From: JACVCJ01 sp052437175
GTDB taxonomy: Bacteria > Bacteroidota > Bacteroidia > CAIKAF01
Direction of reading: 5' to 3'
Assembly (NCBI GenBank): GCA_052437175.1
Contig: JBQVOK010000001.1
Coordinates: forward strand, 558,001 to 622,000
DNA: 64,000 nt
The notes beneath the pieces were generated by a model, which was not told the origin of the DNA, ran no database searches, and saw only the letters and a program-made list of their open reading frames with translations. Numbering within the stretch: position 1 is the stretch's first letter; the number at the start of each line of letters is the position of its first letter. Below, piece by piece: positions 17,081 to 25,368 of the stretch. The position numbers and the translations under genes are program-made.

Positions 17081-18078
17081 ACCTGGGTTTTATTCAGTTC
17101 GCTTATCCCTGGGTACTGCTGCTGTTGCTGCTGATCCCGGGTATCATCATTTTCCAGTGGAAACGAAAACGCCGCAAAAATGCCGTACTTTTCTCCATCG
17201 ACGCACCCTATAAACAGTTCCCGCGTTCGTTCCGCCAACGTACACAGGTGCTGCCTACGGTGTTCTTCTATATCTCGCTGGCCTCACTGATCTTCTGCCT
17301 GGCGCGGCCACAGGGCGGTCTGCTGCGTGACCCGCGTGAAGGAGAGGGGATCGATATTATGATCTCACTGGATGTTTCCATTTCAATGCTGGCCAAAGAC
17401 CTGGACCCCGACCGCCTCACAGCAGCCAAACAGATACTCACCGATTTTGTAAAAGGCCGTCCGAACGACCGGATGGGCCTGGATATATTCTCCGGCGAAA
17501 GTTATACGCTGTGCCCGCTCACGCTCGACCACGATATGCTCCTGCAGCAGCTCAAGGCCGCCGAACCCGGTTTCCTGCTCGACGGTACGGCTATCGGCGA
17601 CGGGCTGGGGATGGCCGTGGCCCGCCTGGAATCTTCCAAAAATCCCAGTAAGGTCATCATATTGCTTACCGACGGGGTTTCCACACGCAATACCATTTCG
17701 CCCGAGGCAGCAGCCGGCGAGGCCGCCAAGAACAACATTACGGTGTATACCATCGGGGTGGGTACCATGGGTAAAGCCATGATGCCTGTACGCAAATACG
17801 CCAACGGTGTATACGATTACGAACAGAAGGACGTAGAGATCGACGAAGCCGTACTGCAGATGATCGCATCGCGCACCAAAGGCCGCTACTTCCGGGCTAC
17901 GGATAACAGTTCCCTGGAAGAGATCTTTGAAGACATCGATAAAATGGAAAAATCGAAGCTCGAAGATGTAAAGATCCAGAACCTGCCCGATCAGTATACT
18001 ATTTTTCTGCTGATCTCCCTGGGCACATTCCTGATCTATATACTATTACAAAATACCGTATACCGCAAACTGGAATAA
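17077..18078 (+). CDS. batA: Aerotolerance protein BatA (VWA domain)
   Basis: 333 residues from GTG 17077, which overlaps the preceding TGA as GTGA. A GGAGG Shine-Dalgarno at 17066-17070, rare in this window, supports this start over an in-frame ATG upstream. N-terminal membrane segment (FAYPWVLLLLLLIPGIIIF), a second helix, then a VWA domain with MIDAS motif DVSIS, the Thr loop LLDGTAIGDG and LLTDGVST, and a C-terminal helix. Bat proteins were linked to aerotolerance in Bacteroides fragilis; their molecular role remains unsettled. Confidence 0.93.
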   Translation: MNLGFIQFAYPWVLLLLLLIPGIIIFQWKRKRRKNAVLFSIDAPYKQFPRSFRQRTQVLPTVFFYISLASLIFCLARPQGGLLRDPREGEGIDIMISLDVSISMLAKDLDPDRLTAAKQILTDFVKGRPNDRMGLDIFSGESYTLCPLTLDHDMLLQQLKAAEPGFLLDGTAIGDGLGMAVARLESSKNPSKVIILLTDGVSTRNTISPEAAAGEAAKNNITVYTIGVGTMGKAMMPVRKYANGVYDYEQKDVEIDEAVLQMIASRTKGRYFRATDNSSLEEIFEDIDKMEKSKLEDVKIQNLPDQYTIFLLISLGTFLIYILLQNTVYRKLE

Positions 18079-18080
18079 TC

Positions 18081-19706
18081 ATGATCGCATTTTATAAAAT
18101 AGGATACCTCTGGTTATTGCTGCTGCTGCCGCTGCTGGCAGTGCTTCTGTGGCTGCTGAACCGCATGGCCCTGCATCGCCGCGCCCGTTTTGCCGATACG
18201 GCCCTCTGGAAGATACTGATGCCGCAGCACCGTATCCTGGGCGGCCGGGTACGCCTTTTTGCCACACTGGCGGTATTGTTCCTGGGCATTGTGGCCCTGG
18301 CTGAACCCCGCATCGGTACTACGGTGGATAAGGGACAAAAAGCCACGCTCGATATCATTGTAGCGGTGGACGTAAGCAACAGCATGCTGGCCACCGATAT
18401 GTATCCCAGTCGCCTGGAAGCGCTGAAAACCGGCCTGTTTGCCCTGCTGCAGAAGCTCCGGGGCGACCGTATCGGTCTGGTAGCATTTGCCGGTAATGCC
18501 TATCCGCAGATGCCGCTCACGTCTGACTATGGCACGGCGCGTATGTTCATCGAAAGCATCGGGCCGCAGAAAGTATCCATGCAGGGTACCAATCTTACCC
18601 GGGCCATCAGTGCTTCGCTGGCCATGTTCGGCAAGGAAGAGGCCGACAACCGTACCATATTCCTGCTTACCGACGGCGAAAACCATGAAGACAGTGCCCT
18701 GGTAGAAGCACAACGTGCCCGCGAAGCCGGTGTACTGCTCAATGTGGCTTCGTTCGGTACCACACAGGGAGCGCCCATACCTGTATACGAAAATGGTGTA
18801 CAGGTGGGTTTTAAAACGGACCGCCGCGGCAACCAGGTGGTTTCCAGGGCCAACCCGGATATGCTGCGTAAACTGGCCGAAGCCGGTGGCGGCTATTTTG
18901 TGCAGGCAGACGATGCCGTAAGCGCCCTGCTGAACCTCTATAAACAGACCGACGATATGCCCCGACTGCCCATGGAAAGCACCGACGTACGCAATAACGC
19001 CAACCGCTTCCTGTGGCTGCTCTGGCCCGCTTTTTTCCTGCTGCTGCTGGAAAGAGCCATCCGTAACCGCTGGTTTGCCCGCGTACACAAGGCTGTACCT
19101 GTACTGGCCCTGCTGGCCCTGGGTGCAGGCTCCGCTTTTGCACAGCACCCGAACGCCGTGCTTCGCCAGGGGGTAACGGCTTACAAAGAAGGTAATTTTG
19201 ACCTGGCCATCCAGAAATTCAAGGAAGCCGGCAAGGAAAAGGAACTGAAGACCATTGCCGGTTATAATTTAGGAGCCGCCTATTATAAAAAAGGAATGCT
19301 CGATTCGGCCATAAACGTTGTACAGCGTGTAGCCGTTGAGGACGATGATCCAAAACTGCAGCAGATGGCCTGGTATAACCTGGGCAATGCCTTCCTGCAG
19401 CAGGATAAGACCGGTAAGGCTATTGATGCCTATACGAAAGCGCTGAAGCTGGACCCGAACGACGAAAATGCCCGCTACAACCTGGCTTATGCCCTTAAAA
19501 AACAGCAGGCTGAACAACAGAAACAGAAGGAAAAAGAACAGAAGGAAGATGAAAAGCAGGATCAGAACAATGCCAAAAAAGAAGAGAAACCCCTCGATAA
19601 GAACGATGCCAACCAGGAAGTGCTGAAACTCCTCGAAGAAGCAGAAAAACAAAAAAGAAAGGATTATTCGGTGGATGACCCGATCAAACCCGAAAAAGAC
19701 TGGTAA
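18081..19706 (+). CDS. batB: BatB-BatC fusion: VWA domain plus TPR domain
   Basis: 541 residues. BatB half: two N-terminal helices, VWA with DVSNS (97-101), MQGTNLTRAIS and LLTDGENHEDS, then a helix near 313-330. BatC half: TPR repeats (LRQGVTAYKEGNFDLAIQKF, WYNLGNAFLQQDKTGKAIDAY, LKLDPNDENARYNLAYAL) and a charged Lys/Glu/Gln-rich tail. Between them, at about 337-354, lies a hydrophobic stretch ending AGSAFAQ that looks like the former signal peptide of a separate BatC, now acting as a membrane helix that places the TPR region in the periplasm. Stop and the next start are one base apart. Confidence 0.93.
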   Translation: MIAFYKIGYLWLLLLLPLLAVLLWLLNRMALHRRARFADTALWKILMPQHRILGGRVRLFATLAVLFLGIVALAEPRIGTTVDKGQKATLDIIVAVDVSNSMLATDMYPSRLEALKTGLFALLQKLRGDRIGLVAFAGNAYPQMPLTSDYGTARMFIESIGPQKVSMQGTNLTRAISASLAMFGKEEADNRTIFLLTDGENHEDSALVEAQRAREAGVLLNVASFGTTQGAPIPVYENGVQVGFKTDRRGNQVVSRANPDMLRKLAEAGGGYFVQADDAVSALLNLYKQTDDMPRLPMESTDVRNNANRFLWLLWPAFFLLLLERAIRNRWFARVHKAVPVLALLALGAGSAFAQHPNAVLRQGVTAYKEGNFDLAIQKFKEAGKEKELKTIAGYNLGAAYYKKGMLDSAINVVQRVAVEDDDPKLQQMAWYNLGNAFLQQDKTGKAIDAYTKALKLDPNDENARYNLAYALKKQQAEQQKQKEKEQKEDEKQDQNNAKKEEKPLDKNDANQEVLKLLEEAEKQKRKDYSVDDPIKPEKDW

Positions 19707-19707
19707 T

Positions 19708-21438
19708 ATGAAACCCCGTGCATTCGCCCTCTTTTTAGTATATACATTTTTCCTGCAGGCCCTCTCTGTATCCGCACAGCAGGTTATTTCCGAAATTTCA
19801 ACCCATACGGCTTCTCCCGATGAACCTTTTACCGTAGTATTTACGCTGCGTAATCTCACTACGAAAAAACTCTATGTGCCCGATTTTGGTCCGCTGGACC
19901 TGCGTTCGGGTCCCTCGCAGTCTACTTCCAACAGCAATATCAACGGCGTCATCACAACGGAATGGTCGTTTATTTATACACTTTCGGGCCACCGCGCCGG
20001 CACCTACACCATTCCTGCGGCCTATGCCATCGAAAAAGGGAAGAAAATATATTCGAAACCTTTACAGATCACCATTTCCGGCAAACGTAAACCCGGCCAG
20101 GCGCCCCCTGCCGAACCGCAGAAGGAGGACCGTGATGTACGCGCCCCTGAAATGTACCTGGTGGTGGAAAGCTCGCACGAAAAAGTCTATCTCGGACAGC
20201 CGCTGGAGATCAGCTACTGCCTGTATGCCAATGGTGTGGGTATTTATTCCTTTTTTAACGAAAACCTTCCGCAGCCCGAAAATGCCCTGGTAAAGCTGAA
20301 AAAGGAAATGAACGAGAAAAAGTTCGAAACCGGCACTTACCGCGGCAAACGCATGCAGAAGCTGGTACTGCTTAAATTTATTGTGCAGCCCGTTACAGTG
20401 GGCACTCTGCGCGTACCTGCCCCCTCGCTGGGCGTACAGTTCGAGAAGGAACAGCAGAACCGGGAGCAGCCGGGTGGTATGCAGGACCTGATGAATATGT
20501 TCTTTGGTTCCTTTATGGATGAAGACCGTCCCATACGTCAGCGCCTGCGTGGCAATGTCCTTTCGGTACCGGTACTTTCACTGCCGGGCACGGGTATTCC
20601 CGAAGGTTTTAAAGGCGCCATCGGCGAATATTCCGTGAGTGCTTCCATGCCCGACCTGGATGTAAAAGCCGGGAAAAGCATTGCGTATACCATTAAAGTA
20701 AAAGGAAAGGGCAATATCAACCTGCTTTCGGAGCTGCCCCTGAAACTGCCCGCCGGCTGGGAAGTGTTCGGTCCGCAGGTACAGCGTAATGTTGACGATT
20801 CCACTACCATACCGGCCGGGGAGATCGATTTTGTATATTCCCTGATCCCGCAGCAGGAAGGAAAAACGTATATACCTCCGCAGCGTTTTGTATACTTCAA
20901 TCCCGATAAAGGTATATACGAAATAGCAAAGACCGACAGCATTGCCGTGAACGTATTACCCGGCGACCGCCTCAATGCCGTGGAAGCTCCGCGCAACGAT
21001 GCCGAAGCTCCGGCTGTACGTTCTTTGCCGGGAATGAGCTGGTTTACGCTGCTGTGGGCGGCCATCGGACTGTTGCTTACGGCGGTGCTGGCAGCCGTTG
21101 TACTGGAATGGCGTAAACGCCGCCGTCATAAAATCACCCGAACAGGCAGGGCCGAATTCCGCCAAAAGCTCGTAGCTTTGCAGCAGCTGCCCGAACAGGA
21201 AATATACCGCGAACTGGAAAAATGGCTGGTATCCTGGGCCAGGGAACGCATGGGTATCGACGATGTATATACCAGTACAAACCTGGAGCAGCGCTTCCGG
21301 GAACAGGGGCTGGACGAGACCCGTACCCAACTCTGGCTCAGTACCTGGAAAGCCTGCAACGATGCCCGTTATGCACCTGCCATGGCCGGGGATGCCCGAA
21401 ACTGGATAGAAAAAGCAAAACAATTAAGCGACTATTAA
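19708..21438 (+). CDS. batD: BatD protein
   Basis: 576 residues from ATG 19708, one base after the batBC stop (an earlier in-frame ATG at 19675 lies within batBC and lacks a signal-peptide context). Signal peptide ending VSAQQ, several Ig-like beta domains of the BatD family (YLVVESSHEKVYLGQPLEISY is a typical segment), one transmembrane helix near 448-470, and a cytoplasmic tail of charged helices. Last of the bat genes; presumably a periplasmic scaffold for BatA and BatB. Confidence 0.92.
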   Translation: MKPRAFALFLVYTFFLQALSVSAQQVISEISTHTASPDEPFTVVFTLRNLTTKKLYVPDFGPLDLRSGPSQSTSNSNINGVITTEWSFIYTLSGHRAGTYTIPAAYAIEKGKKIYSKPLQITISGKRKPGQAPPAEPQKEDRDVRAPEMYLVVESSHEKVYLGQPLEISYCLYANGVGIYSFFNENLPQPENALVKLKKEMNEKKFETGTYRGKRMQKLVLLKFIVQPVTVGTLRVPAPSLGVQFEKEQQNREQPGGMQDLMNMFFGSFMDEDRPIRQRLRGNVLSVPVLSLPGTGIPEGFKGAIGEYSVSASMPDLDVKAGKSIAYTIKVKGKGNINLLSELPLKLPAGWEVFGPQVQRNVDDSTTIPAGEIDFVYSLIPQQEGKTYIPPQRFVYFNPDKGIYEIAKTDSIAVNVLPGDRLNAVEAPRNDAEAPAVRSLPGMSWFTLLWAAIGLLLTAVLAAVVLEWRKRRRHKITRTGRAEFRQKLVALQQLPEQEIYRELEKWLVSWARERMGIDDVYTSTNLEQRFREQGLDETRTQLWLSTWKACNDARYAPAMAGDARNWIEKAKQLSDY

Positions 21439-21439
21439 T

Positions 21440-22024
21440 ATGCAATATAATCTTTCGGACCTGCTGAAACTCATAAAGGAGCGCAGATCACTGAAACCCG
21501 AAAAATACAGCAGCCGCAAGGTACACCGCGAACAGATCGAAAAAATGCTCGAAGCGGCCAACTGGGCACCTACGCACGGACTTACCGAACCCTGGCGCTT
21601 TAAGGTGTACAGCGGCGAAGCGCGTAAAAATCTGATGCTTTTTTGTGCAGATTTGTACAGAAAATTCACGCCGGAAGAAAAGTTCATGGAACATAAGTAC
21701 GACGCCTTCCTGAAGCGCGCGGAAAAAGACCTGAACGTGATCCTGGTGTACCGTAAACGCGATCCGCTGGAACGCATACCGGTTGAAGAGGAAGACTGGG
21801 CGGTGGCCTGCTCGGTGCAGAACCTGGCCCTGGTAGCCGCGGCTTACGGCATCGGTTGTTTCTGGAGTTCGGGCAAAATTGTATTCAGCCAAGAACTGCA
21901 TACCTGGGCCGGACTGGAATCAACAGACCGCTGTATGGGCCTGCTGTACCTCGGCTACCCCGAAGGCGAAATGCCGGCCGGCAAACGGAATATCTGGATC
22001 AATAAAGTGGAGTGGGTAGAATAG
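21440..22024 (+). CDS. Nitroreductase-family FMN oxidoreductase
   Basis: 194 residues of the nitroreductase fold: RRSLKPEKYSSRKV at the N-terminus binds FMN phosphate, AANWAPTHGLTEPWRF follows, and YGIGCFWSSGK lies in the second half. These enzymes use NAD(P)H to reduce nitro groups, quinones or enones. Starts 1 nt after the batD stop, so it is expressed with the bat operon; a redox function there would fit the aerotolerance theme (inference). Confidence 0.9.
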   Translation: MQYNLSDLLKLIKERRSLKPEKYSSRKVHREQIEKMLEAANWAPTHGLTEPWRFKVYSGEARKNLMLFCADLYRKFTPEEKFMEHKYDAFLKRAEKDLNVILVYRKRDPLERIPVEEEDWAVACSVQNLALVAAAYGIGCFWSSGKIVFSQELHTWAGLESTDRCMGLLYLGYPEGEMPAGKRNIWINKVEWVE

Positions 22025-22034
22025 CAGCTATAAC

Positions 22035-22487
22035 TCAGCGCCTGCGGAACACTAACACGGAACCGTGTACAAGCGCTAAAAGAAGGGACCCCGACAGGAG
22101 TATAAGCAGGGTGAACAGGAGACAATTTATTTGTAACTGGCGCCAGTCTATACTGCTTAGATCATAAGTGCGATATAATGTTCTTTGTTCCTCTAATGCC
22201 AGGTAAAGCACAATCTGAATGAAAAGAAAGGCATTCAGAGGCAGGAAACTAAAGCGCATAAAACGGCGTCTGCTTTCACCGGCAGCTACCTGTAGACCTA
22301 TGCAGACAAGCAGGACAAAGAAAAGTATCCTGAAAAGAATTTTCATCCCGAATACAAAGTATAAATGGCCCAAATTCACATCAAGAGGATGATAAGGCCA
22401 TCCTGTAAAGGAAAGTGCAAGTAACAGCAGGGCACTCAGAAGGAGCCAGCTTAGATGGTGACTGAGGATGTTTTTCAGGATATTCAT
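22035..22487 (-). CDS. Small four-helix membrane protein, unknown function
   Basis: 150 residues from ATG 22487 (MNILKNILSHH), chosen because it overlaps the upstream stop as TAATG. Four hydrophobic helices are visible (WLLLSALLLLALSFTGW; FGMKILFRILFFVLLVCIGLQV; FLPLNAFLFIQIVLYLAL; LLFTLLILLSGSLLLALV). I do not recognise a family. Translationally coupled to the gene before it, hence probably a partner of that membrane protein. Confidence 0.75.
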   Translation of the reverse strand: MNILKNILSHHLSWLLLSALLLLALSFTGWPYHPLDVNLGHLYFVFGMKILFRILFFVLLVCIGLQVAAGESRRRFMRFSFLPLNAFLFIQIVLYLALEEQRTLYRTYDLSSIDWRQLQINCLLFTLLILLSGSLLLALVHGSVLVFRRR

Positions 22488-23077
22488 TATAAGTCGTTGA
22501 TTTTTTCCCAATACGGGGTACGTTCCGTAGCGTTCCAGAGATCGAGCTTCATATACTTTGCCATCATGCGGGCATGCTCCAGGGCAATTTTACGGTCGCT
22601 GTAATGTGCCAGTACAAAGCGTTCTCTCTCTTCTGTAACCAGGAATATATAGATTTCTTTATCGCTTGCATTCTGTAAAAAACCGCTGTCTGTAGAAACA
22701 CTTTCGTATGCCGGAGCAGAGCTGAGGCTGTGTTCGTATTCGTCTTCAGATGCGGCTGCAAAGCCCAGGCTTACGCCGAAAACGCTCAGGTATTTCGACG
22801 GCGGCAGGTCTTCCCAGCGGCTGGGGAACAGCCCCAAATTATTGGTACTGCGAAAGAGGTGCTTGTGCGGATGTATTTCAATGGCCGGAACATAAATGAG
22901 GACCCATAGGGCCATCAGGGCAAAAGCCGCCGTGATCCACCAGAAACCGGTAACGGCAAAGATGAATCCCAGGAACAGTACAAACAGCAGGGGGCCGATC
23001 TGGGCATAGGGACCGCGCTTGTAGGGTATATACAAAATTCCTCTTTCATTGATGTAACAGTGCTTTGCTCTGATCAT
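22487..23077 (-). CDS. Membrane protein, paralogue of the gene at 23117-23698
   Basis: 196 residues: short N-terminus with GILYIP, two membrane helices, then a cytoplasmic domain with PAIEIHP, STNNLG and a C-terminal block RFVLAHYSDRKIALEHARMM ... LDLWNAT. The same blocks occur in the same order in the next gene upstream, so the two are tandem duplicates. Function unknown; the domain after the helices recalls small membrane-anchored sensor or PH-like domains, without clear proof. Confidence 0.8.
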   Translation of the reverse strand: MIRAKHCYINERGILYIPYKRGPYAQIGPLLFVLFLGFIFAVTGFWWITAAFALMALWVLIYVPAIEIHPHKHLFRSTNNLGLFPSRWEDLPPSKYLSVFGVSLGFAAASEDEYEHSLSSAPAYESVSTDSGFLQNASDKEIYIFLVTEERERFVLAHYSDRKIALEHARMMAKYMKLDLWNATERTPYWEKINDL

Positions 23078-23116
23078 AGGGCTAAGTTCCGAAAATAATT
23101 TGATATGACTGTGATC

Positions 23117-23698
23117 TTACTGCCGGGGCTGTTTTGCAGGGTCTTCGTCCCAGGCGGGTTCCGGCAGGGTGGCGTTCCAGAGGTCCAGTCCCAGGAAACG
23201 GGCTACAATACGGGCTTCGCGCAGGGCGGTCTTTTTTCCGGAATAATGTGCCAGAACAAAGCGCTGATGATTACTGCTTACCAGATACAGGTATATGTCC
23301 ATATTGCTTCGGTCGTTCAGATAATCGCCCGTATATCCGCCTGCACTGCGGCGTTCTCTGCGTTTCGGACGATTTTCATAGCCATGTGTAAAGCCAACGG
23401 CGAAAATGTTCAGATAACTGCCTTTTGGCAAAGGTTTCCAGCCTCCATAATAGATATGCAGATTGTTGGAGCGTCTGTATTGCTGCCTGTCCGGATGTAT
23501 CTCTATTGCCGGCATCCAGCCGAAAAGATAGAACAGGAAAAACAACAGGATGATAAAGCCCAGCCACCAGATCACAAAAAAACAGGTAATACCCAGTCCC
23601 AGCACAAAAAGTATTGCGCCCCACTGTGCGGAAAGACTGCGTACAGAAGGTATATACAAAATGCCTCCGGACAATACCTGGGTGTAGGGACGACTCAT
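23117..23698 (-). CDS. Membrane protein, paralogue of the gene at 22487-23077
   Basis: 193 residues: GGILYIPSVR, two closely spaced helices (ILFVLGLGITCFFVIWWLG; IILLFFLFYLFGWM), PAIEIHP, RSNNLH and the C-terminal block RFVLAHYSGKKTALREAR ... LDLWNAT. Shared order of motifs with the downstream gene shows duplication. The gap between the copies is 39 nt, so they probably share a transcript. I do not recognise the family. Confidence 0.8.
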   Translation of the reverse strand: MSRPYTQVLSGGILYIPSVRSLSAQWGAILFVLGLGITCFFVIWWLGFIILLFFLFYLFGWMPAIEIHPDRQQYRRSNNLHIYYGGWKPLPKGSYLNIFAVGFTHGYENRPKRRERRSAGGYTGDYLNDRSNMDIYLYLVSSNHQRFVLAHYSGKKTALREARIVARFLGLDLWNATLPEPAWDEDPAKQPRQ

Positions 23699-23784
23699 AA
23701 AAACCGGAATTTGTAAAAAGAGAACACGCTGATCTTTATAATGAATTTTACAATAATGTAATTAAATATATATTTGTGTTTAAA

Positions 23785-24129
23785 TCATCCGATCCGGTCC
23801 CCGTTTTTCGCTTCCTGCGAGGGTTGCAGCAGGATCACTTCCTTATCGGCACCCACTACGCCCAGCACCAGGCATTCCGACATAAAATCGGCGATCTGCT
23901 TTTTCGGGAAATTCACCACGGCAATAACTTGTTTTCCCAGCAGGCTCTCGGCGGTGTAGAGTTTGGTGATCTGTGCCGAACTGCGTTTCGTTCCCAGCTC
24001 TGCACCGAAATCGATCTGTAGTTTGTAGGCCGGGTTCCGCGCCTTGGGAAAGGGTTGTACATCGGTAATGGTACCTACCCGCATGTCCACCTTCTCAAAA
24101 TCGGCCCAGCTGATCGTCGTTTCTTCCAT
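23785..24129 (-). CDS. csaA: tRNA-binding-domain protein CsaA
   Basis: 114 residues, essentially one EMAP-II/tRNA-binding OB fold: FEKVDMRVGTITDVQPFPKA, YKLQIDFGAELGTKRSSAQIT, VVNFPKKQIADFMSECLVLG. CsaA proteins are dimeric and have been described as export-related chaperones and tRNA binders. The start overlaps the stop of the upstream dioxygenase gene (TAATG), implying coupled expression. Confidence 0.93.
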   Translation of the reverse strand: MEETTISWADFEKVDMRVGTITDVQPFPKARNPAYKLQIDFGAELGTKRSSAQITKLYTAESLLGKQVIAVVNFPKKQIADFMSECLVLGVVGADKEVILLQPSQEAKNGDRIG

Positions 24130-25082
24130 TATTTTTTCAGTCCGATTTCCTGCAGGCGCTCGTTCAGGTATTCGCCCGCACTGATGGGTTCATAATGACA
24201 GGGATTTTCGGGCGTTACGCAACTGTCCAGGCAGTCCAGGCGCATATCGCTGCGTGGATGCAGGAAGAAGGGAATGCTGTAACGCGAAGTGCCCCAGAGT
24301 TCGCGGGGCGGGTTCACCACGCGGTGGGTGGTCGATTTCAGTTTGTTATTGGTGAGACGTTGCAGCATATCGCCCACGTTCACCACCAGCTGCTCGGGCA
24401 GGGCGGTCACGGCTACCCATTCGCCTTTTTTACTCAGGATCTCCAGCCCGTCGGCCGAAGCGCCCATCAGCAGGGTAATGAGGTTGATATCTTCGTGTGC
24501 GCCGGCACGTACGGCATTCTGCGGTTCGCTCAGTATCGGCCCGTAATGGATGGGACGCAGGATGCTGTTGCCGTTGCGGATACGGCTGTCGAAATACGAT
24601 TCGTCCAGGCCCAGGTACAGCGCAATGGCGCGCAGCATATAGCGGCCTGCATTTTCCAGGCGGCGGTAGGCTTCCAGGCCCAGTTCATTGAACTCGGGCA
24701 CTTCTTCGCACAGGATATTGTCCGGGTATTCGCTGCGGATGGGATCATCGCCCTCTACTTCCTGCCCGAAATGCCAGAACTCTTTCAGATCGGCCACCGC
24801 GGCGTCCTTGGCTTTTTCGCGGCCAAAGGAAATATACCCGCGCTGCCCCGCCAGTTCTTCGTTTTCGTAACGGCGTTTTATAGCTTCCGGTAATGCAAAA
24901 AAATTCTGTACAGAATTGTATAATTTATCCCGCAGGTCATCGTCCAGGCCGTGATTTTTAATAGCCACAAAACCTACTTCTTCATAGGCTTTACCCAGCT
25001 CCTGCACAAACTGTGCTTTCTGTTCAGCTGTGCCGGAAATAAAATGTGACAGATCCAGTGAGGGAATCCCTGCGTTATGCAT
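24129..25082 (-). CDS. Isopenicillin-N-synthase-like 2-oxoglutarate/Fe(II) dioxygenase
   Basis: 317 residues from ATG 25082 (MHNAGIPSLDLSHF). A longer frame exists, but its extension runs across the promoter. Seen: N-terminal DIOX_N region (GKAYEEVGFVAIKNHGL), the iron-site His/Asp in AHEDINLITLL, the distal His in STTHRVVNP, and the 2OG-binding RYSIPFF. Such enzymes hydroxylate or cyclise small molecules; bacterial members of this type are of unknown substrate, and some act in ethylene or amino-acid oxidation. First gene of an operon with csaA. Confidence 0.9.
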   Translation of the reverse strand: MHNAGIPSLDLSHFISGTAEQKAQFVQELGKAYEEVGFVAIKNHGLDDDLRDKLYNSVQNFFALPEAIKRRYENEELAGQRGYISFGREKAKDAAVADLKEFWHFGQEVEGDDPIRSEYPDNILCEEVPEFNELGLEAYRRLENAGRYMLRAIALYLGLDESYFDSRIRNGNSILRPIHYGPILSEPQNAVRAGAHEDINLITLLMGASADGLEILSKKGEWVAVTALPEQLVVNVGDMLQRLTNNKLKSTTHRVVNPPRELWGTSRYSIPFFLHPRSDMRLDCLDSCVTPENPCHYEPISAGEYLNERLQEIGLKK

Positions 25083-25109
25083 ATACTTTTCTTTATTGAT
25101 TTTATTGCT

Positions 25110-25140
25110 CAAATTTAGCAAGTAAATGGGAACCGGCAAG
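25110..25140 (-). promoter_or_regulatory. Promoter of the dioxygenase-csaA operon
   Basis: Minus strand CTTG (25140-25137), 19-nt spacer, perfect TAAATTTG (25117-25110). It sets the translation start at 25082. The rest of 25083-25368 shows only a weak plus-strand promoter for the next gene (TTGG 25310-25313, TACCTTAG 25333-25340). Confidence 0.78.
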
Positions 25141-25368
25141 CCCTGCAACGCTTTTTTCGGCCTGCGACAGGCACTCCGTGGTCCCGCAGGTAAAAATACC
25201 TGATTTCTGTGCCTGTTAAATAGACTTTTTTCTAAATTCAATATGCTGTTAATCATTGCGTTGTTGTTCTGTGGTGGAATAGTGTGCGGCAATGCGTAAC
25301 CCGGCTGCATTGGAGCGAATGAAGAAAGTAAGTACCTTAGCGGCCAATAACTACTAAACTAACAAAGC

